Shown piece after piece: positions 17,945-25,206 of a stretch of 64,000 nt of DNA; the first letter of the stretch is position 1, and every line of letters begins with the position of its first letter. The stretch lies in NCBI GenBank assembly GCA_013388855.1, contig JACAEM010000034.1:124001-188000 (forward strand), given 5' to 3'. The notes under the pieces are model-generated. The model saw only the letters and a list, made by a program, of their open reading frames with translations. It was not told the origin of the DNA and ran no database searches. Both the position numbers and the translations under genes were made by a program. This stretch comes from Chloroflexota bacterium. Lineage in GTDB: Bacteria; Chloroflexota; Anaerolineae; Anaerolineales; Villigracilaceae.

Positions 17945-18340
17945 ATGGACAAGCAAAACGAAAAACTCACCATTCAACAAGTCGCCAAAGTGACCGGCTT
18001 GACGCCGCACACGCTCCGCTACTATGAGCGGATTGGGTTGATCCACCCCATCCAGCGTGAGGAGAATACCCGCCGTCACTACACCGCGGACGATCTCGGC
18101 TGGATCGATTTCCTGCTGAAATTGCGCGCCACGGGCATGTCCATCAAGGATATGCAGCGCTACGCGGAACTCCAGCGGCAGGGCGATGAGACGCTCCCTG
18201 AACGGGTGGAGATGTTGAAGTCGCTGCGGGATAAGGTGGAAGCCCACATCGAGGAGATGAACGAACATTTGAAATTGGTCTACTACAAGATCGACTACTA
18301 TTCAAAGATCGTCGAAGAACAAATGCTTGAAAAAGCATAA
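17945..18340 (+). CDS. MerR family transcriptional regulator (NmlR/AdhR-like)
   Basis: A 131-residue regulator: an N-terminal winged helix with the signature TPHTLRYYERIGLI (about 20-33) and a coiled-coil dimerisation helix at 80-125. It lacks the Cys cluster of metal- or redox-sensing members. Together with the aldo/keto reductases downstream this suggests the AdhR/NmlR group, which responds to reactive aldehydes, but no ligand can be read from the sequence. The ATG lies about 7 bp after the -10 hexamer, so the transcript would begin at or next to the start codon (leaderless). Confidence 0.88.
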   Translation: MDKQNEKLTIQQVAKVTGLTPHTLRYYERIGLIHPIQREENTRRHYTADDLGWIDFLLKLRATGMSIKDMQRYAELQRQGDETLPERVEMLKSLRDKVEAHIEEMNEHLKLVYYKIDYYSKIVEEQMLEKA

Positions 18341-18349
18341 GATCATCCC

Positions 18350-18391
18350 GCAGGTTTGAATAAAAAAACCATGTTCTGTGAGGAAACCTGC
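18350..18391 (+). promoter_or_regulatory. Inverted repeat between the MerR gene and the reductase gene
   Basis: GCAGGTTT (18350-18357) pairs with AAACCTGC (18384-18391), enclosing a 26-nt loop containing seven A; a short CCCC-TTC-GGGG hairpin follows. It could be a weak attenuator or the stem of a 5' leader. No T-run follows, so it is not a clear terminator. Confidence 0.3.
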
Positions 18392-18438
18392 CCCCTTCGG
18401 GGATCTTCGACGGGACGTTTACTCAAGAGGAGAAATAT

Positions 18439-19416
18439 ATGTCTACAATAAAAACCATGCAACGCACATTGGGAAGATCCAATCTGTCCATCAGCGCGAT
18501 GGGATTGGGCTGCTGGGCAATCGGCGGTCCCTGGTTCTGGCTGGACGGTCCCGGCGGCTGGGGCGACATCGACGACAACGAGTCGGTGCGCGCCATCCAT
18601 GCCGCTCTGGATCTCGGGATCAACTTCTTTGATACCGCCGCCAACTATGGCACCGGTCACAGCGAGCGGATTCTGGCACGCGGACTCGAAGGCAGGCGCG
18701 ATAAAGCGGTCATTGCCACCAAGTTCGGATTTGTGGTGGACGAAGCGGCAAAACGCGTCTCCCTCCGCACCGATGATCATCTCCTGCATGTGCGCCAGGA
18801 ATGTGAGGACAGTCTCCGCCGCCTGAACACGGATGTGATCGATCTGTACCAACTCCACGTCTGGAACTACCCCATCGAGAAGGTCCCGGCGATGGTGGAC
18901 TTGCTCGAGTCACTCGTGAAAGATGGGAAGATCCGCTATTACGGCTGGAGCACGGACTCGGTGGAAGGCGCGCGTGAATTTGCCAAAGGGGAGCACTGCG
19001 TTGCCATTCAACATGACTTGAATGTCATCCTCGATGCGCCTGGGATGCTGGCAGTCTGTGAGGAATTGAATCTTGCCAGTGTAAACCGCAGTGCGTTGGC
19101 GCGCGGCGCCTTGAGCGGGAAGTACACCAAAGAGACAGTCTTCCCGCAAAACGATGTTCGCACGGACTCATGGTCGCGCGATCATTTCTTTGCTCCCACG
19201 CTCGACCAATTGGTAATGATCCGTGAGATTCTCACCAGCAACGGTCGCTCGCTTGTACAGGGTGCGCTGGCATGGATCTGGGCACGCAGCGAGAAGACCA
19301 TCCCCATCCCCGGCTTCAAGACCGTGGCGCAAGTGGAAGAGAACGCGAAAGCGATGGAGTTCGGCCCACTCACGGTAGGACAAATGAAAGAGATCGATAC
19401 GTTGTTGGGAAGATAA
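18439..19416 (+). CDS. Aldo/keto reductase
   Basis: A 325-residue NADPH-dependent reductase with a TIM-barrel fold. The catalytic tetrad reads Asp65 (FFDTAANY), Tyr70, Lys95 (ATKFG) and His140 (YQLHVWN). It probably reduces reactive aldehydes or keto sugars. A strong AAGAGGAGA ribosome site (18425-18433) precedes the start. Its position after a MerR regulator of NmlR/AdhR type suggests induction by aldehyde stress rather than a role in polysaccharide assembly. Confidence 0.9.
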   Translation: MSTIKTMQRTLGRSNLSISAMGLGCWAIGGPWFWLDGPGGWGDIDDNESVRAIHAALDLGINFFDTAANYGTGHSERILARGLEGRRDKAVIATKFGFVVDEAAKRVSLRTDDHLLHVRQECEDSLRRLNTDVIDLYQLHVWNYPIEKVPAMVDLLESLVKDGKIRYYGWSTDSVEGAREFAKGEHCVAIQHDLNVILDAPGMLAVCEELNLASVNRSALARGALSGKYTKETVFPQNDVRTDSWSRDHFFAPTLDQLVMIREILTSNGRSLVQGALAWIWARSEKTIPIPGFKTVAQVEENAKAMEFGPLTVGQMKEIDTLLGR

Positions 19417-19423
19417 GTATTGC

Positions 19424-19501
19424 ATGTCATGCTGAGGAGCACAGCGACGAAGCATCTCTACGATTATCTTAGAGACCCTTCGCTGTCGCTCAGGGTGACA
19501 T
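19424..19501 (+). repeat. Palindromic intergenic repeat, family TCAT-GCGAGGA (copy 1)
   Basis: Outer arms ATGTCA (19424-19429) and TGACAT (19496-19501) frame a long imperfect palindrome of about 78 bp. It contains GAGGAGCACAGCGACGAAGC and its reverse partner in the stretch leading to CAGGGTGACAT. Related copies lie at 42989, 45509 and 52101. Repeats of this type are common and non-coding in many bacterial genomes. It lies between the two reductases, where it could also act as a weak terminator. Confidence 0.7.
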
Positions 19502-19519
19502 GGCGACTTTGGAGCACAC

Positions 19520-20455
19520 ATGAAAAACCGTCCATTTGGCAACACAGGCATGAGCGTCTCCGAGATCGGACTCGGGGCGTGGCAGCTGGCAAATCCCGAT
19601 TGGGGAGTCGGTGACAGGAACGAGGCATTGAAGATCGTGCAGGCAGCGCTGGAGGCGGGATGCAATTTCTTCGACACAGCGCCCGGCTACGGCGGAGGCA
19701 GAAGCGAGGAATTGCTTGGTCAGGGGTTGAAGTCCGTGCGCAAGGATGTGGTCATCTGCACCAAGTTCGGTCACACCGCGGAGGGCGCGACGGATTGGCG
19801 GGTGGAAGCCATCCGCCCTTCGTTGGAAGCCAGTATGAAGCGCTTGCAGACCGATTATCTTGACATCGTATTGATGCACAATCCAGCACGCGAGATGATG
19901 GATGGTCGCGTCGCGGCACATTATGAGGAATTCGAGAAACTCAAAGCGGAGGGAGTCATTCGCGCCTATGGTGTGTCGCTTGATTGGCGCGCGGAGTTGG
20001 AGCTGGTGTTGGATACAACCAGGAGCCAGGCTGCCGAAGTGTTCTTCAATGCGCTGTATCAGGAGACGCTGCCCGCCTATCCCAAAGCGCAGGAGCGCGG
20101 TATGGGCCTGATCATCAAGGTGCCGCTCGATTCGGGTTGGCTCTCTGGAAAATATCGCGCCGGGCACAAGTTCGATGGCGTGCGTAATCGCTGGTCACCG
20201 GAAGTGCTGAGGCGCCGCAGTGACCTTGTGGAAAAGTTCGCCGCACTGATCCCCGATGAGCGAAGCATGGCGCATGCCGCGTTGCAATTCGTGCTGGCGC
20301 AGCCGCAGGTTTCGACGGTCATCCCCGGCGCGAAAAACGTGGCGCAGGCGTTGGATAATTTTACCGCCGCGGATAAACAACTCGGCGCAGAGATTGTTCA
20401 AGCGATACGCAATCTGTGGACAAGAGAAATCGAGAGCGATCCGTTGCCGTGGTAA
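19520..20455 (+). CDS. Aldo/keto reductase
   Basis: A 311-residue second aldo/keto reductase, distinct from the first: the tetrad is Asp52 (FDTAPGY), Tyr57, Lys82 (CTKFGH) and His120 (VLMHNP). The GYGGGRSE segment is typical of the AKR11/YajO-like branch. It may reduce a 3-keto sugar or aldehyde. It follows the other reductase after a palindromic repeat and is probably on the same transcript, though the repeat could limit read-through. It ends convergently with the minus-strand capsule-type gene, with a hairpin between. Confidence 0.88.
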   Translation: MKNRPFGNTGMSVSEIGLGAWQLANPDWGVGDRNEALKIVQAALEAGCNFFDTAPGYGGGRSEELLGQGLKSVRKDVVICTKFGHTAEGATDWRVEAIRPSLEASMKRLQTDYLDIVLMHNPAREMMDGRVAAHYEEFEKLKAEGVIRAYGVSLDWRAELELVLDTTRSQAAEVFFNALYQETLPAYPKAQERGMGLIIKVPLDSGWLSGKYRAGHKFDGVRNRWSPEVLRRRSDLVEKFAALIPDERSMAHAALQFVLAQPQVSTVIPGAKNVAQALDNFTAADKQLGAEIVQAIRNLWTREIESDPLPW

Positions 20456-20471
20456 TGGATCTCACCCATCC

Positions 20472-20502
20472 CCCTCTCCTAAAAGAGAGGGATCGTTGTT
20501 TT
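20472..20502. terminator. Hairpin between convergent genes
   Basis: CCCTCTC (20472-20478) pairs with GAGAGGG (20485-20491) across a 6-nt loop, followed on the plus strand by ATCGTTGTTTT. It lies between the stops of the reductase and the capsule-type gene and could end transcription from the plus strand. Confidence 0.55.
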
Positions 20503-20510
20503 ACTGAAAA

Positions 20511-22142
20511 TTATTCCTTCAGAAGGAAATCGCCATTATTCAACACGCCATCGAGGATCACTTTCACCGCATCAGACTGCAATAGCTTTTCCAGTGAAAA
20601 GGTCTTCAGCCGCGTCTGTGTGGTCCGCACCGAAGGTTCCAGAAAATCGCCAAATGGCAGGGATGTGCGATACAACTGATAATACAAAAATCTCCGCGCG
20701 TTGCGTTTGAACTCAGTGGGGATATCGATTTTTTCAACTACCAAAAATTCTTTTGTCTTTCTTCTCACTTCGTCCACCGTCTGCGGGAAGAACACGGTGG
20801 GATATTGTGTGAAGCGTGCCCTGCCCGCACACAACACTGCCGCGCCCATGATGGATGCTTCCAGCCCGATGGTGGAGTTGTAGATCATCACGAACTTGGA
20901 TTTCTGGATCAACTCATAGGAACTCAACGTCTCGCGCGGACTCACGAAGACGACATTCGGTTCCTTATCCACGCCGCGGCTGGATACCCAGCCTTCGACC
21001 GTCTCACGGCTGGCTTTGCGGACGCGCGTCTCATCGGGGTGGGCACGGATGACGAACAACGTGTCACGATGTTCGCGAATGATCTCATGCACCATATCGA
21101 GCCAGTCGAACATGTCTTCAAAGACGGTGTTGGCATGTGGCTGGCTGGTATCGAAGATGACGTTGGTAAAGATTGGCACGATCTGCTTGAACTGCGCCGC
21201 TTTTTGCAGGAACGATTCGTCAAGCCCCTTCATATCCGCCCAGAATTTGATGCCTGCCATGGTGAAGTCACCTTGGAAACGTTTGGCGAGATAGGCATCC
21301 AGTTTGGCATTTTGGACATCATTGAGTTCAAATTCATCCGGGATGTGGATCGGGTAGGCGGTCGCTTCGCCATCGGTAAAGAATGCGGTGGCGGCTTGCA
21401 GTCCCACCTCGTGGGTCACCACGCGAATGCCGCGCTTTTGGGCGATATAACGGGCGGTCGCTTCGGGGAAGAACTGCCCGTTGAACACGATGACCAGCCT
21501 CGGCTGAGTCCGATCGAGAAAGTCTGAGAATTTCTGTGAGATGTTCCATGCAGACAGGATGTATTCCCGCAAGAGATAGCGCGTATTTTCATTATCCTTG
21601 AGATGATGGATGCGCAGGATCCAGCGAAGTCCGGGCAGGCATAAGGCGCCGAGAGGGAGGTCGTGGTATGTGAAATTCGAGAGTTGATCGACGTTCAAAT
21701 CGCGGATTGCGTTTTCCAACGCGGCGTCGCGGCTGAACTCAAACCAATTCACGCTCGATCTTTGAACCTTCAGACCTTCAACCGTTGACGGCGTTCCCGC
21801 GTACAATGCCTTTGATTGCATCACACACGATCGGCACGGCAATTGCTTTTGTGGGTCGTCGCGATTCGTTCCCAGCACACACTTGCTCATGCCGAAATGA
21901 CAGGCAAAATATGCGACCGGGATTCCCTTCAACCGCAATGCCCACGATGCCAGCAGATGAAAGCCGCTGTTCCAAGAAAGGTCATCGATACCGGTAGAAG
22001 CTTTGAAGAAAACAACCGGTGCGCCGGAAGGATGCGGCTCCCTGTGTGCCACCTTCCGGGCAACAGAAGCAATCTTGAGATTGTTGAGTCTGCGGATGAG
22101 TCCGCGTTTGATCCGTTGGGTGAAGAATTCGCGCAATGCCAT
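20511..22142 (-). CDS. Capsule-polysaccharide-type protein (KpsS/Wzy-independent glycan synthesis-like), uncertain
   Basis: A 543-residue soluble protein without a signal peptide. The C-terminal half (about 330-500) has features of capsule synthesis or Kdo-transferase-type GT-B proteins: VIRAHPDE, a STIGLEA stretch and a GAAVLCAGRARF segment. The middle contains a Cys-rich LPCRSC element. I infer a glycosyltransferase or capsule-assembly function. It is distantly related in plan to the protein at 47216. It overlaps the upstream sulfotransferase by one base (TAATG). Around residues 120-130 the sequence LKVQRSSVN resembles the palindromic repeat described at 41261, so a repeat may have been incorporated. 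Confidence 0.7.
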   Translation of the reverse strand: MALREFFTQRIKRGLIRRLNNLKIASVARKVAHREPHPSGAPVVFFKASTGIDDLSWNSGFHLLASWALRLKGIPVAYFACHFGMSKCVLGTNRDDPQKQLPCRSCVMQSKALYAGTPSTVEGLKVQRSSVNWFEFSRDAALENAIRDLNVDQLSNFTYHDLPLGALCLPGLRWILRIHHLKDNENTRYLLREYILSAWNISQKFSDFLDRTQPRLVIVFNGQFFPEATARYIAQKRGIRVVTHEVGLQAATAFFTDGEATAYPIHIPDEFELNDVQNAKLDAYLAKRFQGDFTMAGIKFWADMKGLDESFLQKAAQFKQIVPIFTNVIFDTSQPHANTVFEDMFDWLDMVHEIIREHRDTLFVIRAHPDETRVRKASRETVEGWVSSRGVDKEPNVVFVSPRETLSSYELIQKSKFVMIYNSTIGLEASIMGAAVLCAGRARFTQYPTVFFPQTVDEVRRKTKEFLVVEKIDIPTEFKRNARRFLYYQLYRTSLPFGDFLEPSVRTTQTRLKTFSLEKLLQSDAVKVILDGVLNNGDFLLKE

Positions 22143-22996
22143 TACCAGTCGTTATCCTTTTCGTAGCCAAGCCGCACCAGCAAATCTCCTGCCACTTCCT
22201 TGAATAATTTTCTGTGTTCCTCGGTGAAGTGCTCACGCCAGCCGCCGGTCTTCCCGGAGCGGAAGGTATGACTCTTCCGCGGCTGGATGGCTTCCACTAA
22301 AACAGCGAGCGCCTTTTCACGCGGCGTGGGAATTCGATAGCCGGTCTTTTCCACTTCAGCAAGCATGGCGCTCAATGTCGCATTGCGGTTGTCGATTAAA
22401 TCCTCGAAACGCAGACACATCACGCCTCTTTGCTCCAGCCATTGAAAGACACTTTCGTACCTCTGCGCCACGCTGACCATCTTCATGTCCCCCTGTTCGA
22501 TACCGGTGATTGCCACTTTAAGCCGCTCACCGAAATCAGGAAGCGAGTTGTAATATTCGTGCATCCCGTGCTCTTCGTGCATATCGGTTGCAAAGAATAC
22601 CTGTGAAACGAGCACATCGCGCGGGTCTCGGTAAATAAAATAGTTCACGCGCCCGGCGGAGGTCAGAAAGGAGACGTTTTCGGGAGTTGCGTCCAGGTAT
22701 CCCCAGCCAATTACGCCGCGGGGCACGCGCCGCAAATCCGCAAGGATCTCTTCCTGCGAACGGCGCCCACCCTCGTAGCGCACTGTGCGGACCGGGTCCG
22801 CATCCACGTAGCGGTACGGCATGATCTGCGTGAAGCCGTTCAACACCTGCAACAGCAGGTGCGATCCGCTTTTGGCTTTGGCATTCCCAAAAACCGGAGG
22901 CGCATCGTTGAAAGAGAGACGCTTCCAACGCGCCACGGCTTGAAGGGTTTTAGCGGCAGGGCGAAAGGTTCGGCGAAAGGGTTGTATCAATCTCAT
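22142..22996 (-). CDS. Sulfotransferase domain protein
   Basis: A 284-residue PAPS-dependent enzyme. The 5' loop is slightly unusual, AKSGSHL (41-47) instead of PKSGTH; the 3' motif RDPRDVLVS (123-131) and the FRSGKTGGW element near the C-terminus are canonical. It is a close paralogue of the sulfotransferase at 16333, sharing the region after RDPRD and the ending GYEKDNDW. Its place between a capsule-type gene and the NeuB/NeuA genes suggests it sulfates a nonulosonate-containing glycan; this is inference. Confidence 0.87.
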   Translation of the reverse strand: MRLIQPFRRTFRPAAKTLQAVARWKRLSFNDAPPVFGNAKAKSGSHLLLQVLNGFTQIMPYRYVDADPVRTVRYEGGRRSQEEILADLRRVPRGVIGWGYLDATPENVSFLTSAGRVNYFIYRDPRDVLVSQVFFATDMHEEHGMHEYYNSLPDFGERLKVAITGIEQGDMKMVSVAQRYESVFQWLEQRGVMCLRFEDLIDNRNATLSAMLAEVEKTGYRIPTPREKALAVLVEAIQPRKSHTFRSGKTGGWREHFTEEHRKLFKEVAGDLLVRLGYEKDNDW

Positions 22997-23015
22997 GGTT
23001 CAACGCAGGGATTAA

Positions 23016-23900
23016 TTATTCTCCGCCGTTTACGCGGCGCAATTTCTTCATTGAACCCTTTTCGGAGTCATACACCTTCTTCACGCCATCGCCGAGGGCC
23101 GCTTCGGTCACACGGATGTATTTCACCAGCCGCTCGAAGCCGCCCGGCTCCACCGATGCGGACTGGTCACTGCCCCACATGGCGCGGTCCAGCGTGAGGT
23201 GACGCTCCACCATGCAGGCGCCGAACGCCACCGCCACCGCCGAGGGGACGAGACCCACTTCATGACCGGAGTACCCGATTGGGATATTCGGGAATTCGCG
23301 CCGGAGCGTTTCGATCATCCGCAGGTTCAATTCCTCCGGTTCGCACGGATAGGTGCTGGTGCAGTGCATCAACACCAGGTCTTTTTCACCGGCAATCCTT
23401 ACTCCCTGCCTGATCTGCTCCATTGTGGACATGCCCGAGGACAAAATCAAGGGTTTGCCCGTCGCCCGGGCTTTGCGGATCAGGTTCAGGTCCGTGAGAG
23501 AGGCGGAGGGAATCTTGTAGGCGGGTGTGTCGAACTTCTCCATGAAATCCACCGATTCCTCATCCCACACCGAAACCATCCACGGAATGCCCTTCTGTTT
23601 GCAATAGGCATCAATCTCGCGGTATTGTTCCTCGTTGAATTCCACTTTATAGCGATACTCCAGATACGTGATGTAGCCCCACGGCGTTTCGCGCATCTGC
23701 GTCTGCTGGTCGGGCGGTGTGCACACTTCGGGCGTGCGTTTTTGAAACTTCACCGCGTCCGCGTTGGCATGGACCGCCGCGTCGATCATTTTTTTCGCGA
23801 TCTCAATGTCGCCGTTATGATTGATGCCAATCTCCGCAATCACATACGCGGGGTGGCCGTCCCCCACCAGACGGTTCCCAATTTTCATTTCACGAGACAT
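23016..23900 (-). CDS. neuB: N-acetylneuraminate synthase (NeuB) family protein, short form
   Basis: A 294-residue TIM-barrel enzyme condensing phosphoenolpyruvate with an N-acyl-hexosamine to give a nonulosonic acid. The IAEIGINHNGD opening (19-29), DAVKFQKR (46-53), and SGMSTMEQI, MHCTSTYP and GYSGHEVG segments are typical. The C-terminal SAF (antifreeze-like) domain found in full-length NeuB (about 345 residues) is absent: the chain ends soon after a DRAMWGSDQ barrel-closing segment. A GGAG ribosome site precedes the ATG. The NeuA-HAD fusion upstream forms a natural next step. Which nonulosonate is made (Neu5Ac, Kdn or legionaminic type) cannot be decided. Confidence 0.88.
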   Translation of the reverse strand: MSREMKIGNRLVGDGHPAYVIAEIGINHNGDIEIAKKMIDAAVHANADAVKFQKRTPEVCTPPDQQTQMRETPWGYITYLEYRYKVEFNEEQYREIDAYCKQKGIPWMVSVWDEESVDFMEKFDTPAYKIPSASLTDLNLIRKARATGKPLILSSGMSTMEQIRQGVRIAGEKDLVLMHCTSTYPCEPEELNLRMIETLRREFPNIPIGYSGHEVGLVPSAVAVAFGACMVERHLTLDRAMWGSDQSASVEPGGFERLVKYIRVTEAALGDGVKKVYDSEKGSMKKLRRVNGGE

Positions 23901-23927
23901 TTGTTCTCCTTATAAACTCTAAAGATC

Positions 23928-25166
23928 TCAGAGACCTTTAGGGTCGTTGATCGAATTCAAAATCAAATCACAGACTTCCCGCAACGCGCCGTGCCCGCCC
24001 CTCGCCTTCAGCACGTAATCTGCGGCGCGGATCACCTCTGGATACGCATCCGCCACCGCAACAGACCAACCCGCAACTTCAAAGCAAGGAAGGTCGTTGA
24101 GGTCATTGCCGATGTAGACGACATTCTCTGCCTCGATATTCTTCTGCTCGAGGACTTCACGCATCACACGTCCCTTATCCTGAATCCCGACGCCATGGAT
24201 TGCCTCCACCCCCATCTTTTTCGCGCGCGCCGCCACAACCGGATTCGGCTCCGAGGACAGAATCATCACCTCGATGCCGCGTTCGCGCAGCTCCTGCACG
24301 CGAGGGCTGTCACTGCGATACGCGGCGACCGTCTCCCGCCCGTCCTGGTCCACCCAGACGCGGTTGTCGGTGATCACTCCATCGAAATCGCAAATGACGA
24401 GATCGATCTTCGCAGGCATGCGGCGATGTGCCCTGCCCGCAGGCACGACCATTTCCAGCCCGCTGTACACCAGCGCTTCGTATTTCTCCCAATCGGGAAG
24501 CGTATCGATATCCACGGTGTAACGCGGATCGATCACCAGCGGATAGATCACATCGCCGGTCAGGGAATGTTTCCTGCCGATCATCGAAACGCGGATGGCG
24601 TCGATATGCCCCGTCTGCCAGTAAACTGGCGGGAGAATTTGGCGCGGCGCGTTGTACGGCTCCGGAATGCCATCCACCTCGAGCAGAGGGGTCATCGGTC
24701 TGTCATACCCATGGAAGCGCCACATCTTATGGGGATTCTGCGCGGCAGGCACCACACCGCGCACGCAATCGGCGTCAGAATGCTGAATCAGAATCCCAAC
24801 GGCGCTGTCCACGCAATCTTTGGGACGGATCGGGGAGGTCGGGCGTAACTGGACAACGATATCGGGGCGATATCCTTCGATATCCTCCAACCACTTCAGG
24901 GCGTGCTCGAAGACGGGTAAATCCGTGGTGCGGTCATGGGCGAGTTCGGGCGGACGCATGAACGGAGTCTCAGCGCCGTATTCGCGCGCCACTGTCGCAA
25001 TCTCCTCATCGTCCGTCGAGACGATCACACGCGAAACCGACTTCGCCTGCACACCCGCCGCGATGCTCCATGCAATCAACGGATGACCCGCAAAATTGCG
25101 GATGTTCTTGCGCGGGATGCCCTTCGAGCCGCCGCGCGCCGGGATGAGAGCGAGTATTTCTGTCAT
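23928..25166 (-). CDS. CMP-nonulosonate synthetase fused to HAD (KdsC/YrbI-like) phosphatase
   Basis: A 412-residue bifunctional protein. The N-terminal half is a NeuA-type cytidylyltransferase with RGGSKGIPRKN (11-21), TSPIRP (110-115) and DIDTL. The C-terminal half (about 253-412) is a HAD phosphatase with DFDGVITDN (260-268), Lys331 following and GNDLND (353-358), all catalytic residues intact. The pair fits dephosphorylation of a nonulosonate 9-phosphate followed by activation with CTP. Fusions of this order occur in animal CMAS and in some Bacteroides Kdn enzymes. The NeuB gene follows, with a 27-bp gap. The substrate is not determined by sequence. Confidence 0.88.
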   Translation of the reverse strand: MTEILALIPARGGSKGIPRKNIRNFAGHPLIAWSIAAGVQAKSVSRVIVSTDDEEIATVAREYGAETPFMRPPELAHDRTTDLPVFEHALKWLEDIEGYRPDIVVQLRPTSPIRPKDCVDSAVGILIQHSDADCVRGVVPAAQNPHKMWRFHGYDRPMTPLLEVDGIPEPYNAPRQILPPVYWQTGHIDAIRVSMIGRKHSLTGDVIYPLVIDPRYTVDIDTLPDWEKYEALVYSGLEMVVPAGRAHRRMPAKIDLVICDFDGVITDNRVWVDQDGRETVAAYRSDSPRVQELRERGIEVMILSSEPNPVVAARAKKMGVEAIHGVGIQDKGRVMREVLEQKNIEAENVVYIGNDLNDLPCFEVAGWSVAVADAYPEVIRAADYVLKARGGHGALREVCDLILNSINDPKGL

Positions 25167-25206
25167 GGCGTCACCCTTTGGTTACATGAGTTTATCAAAT
25201 AATCCA

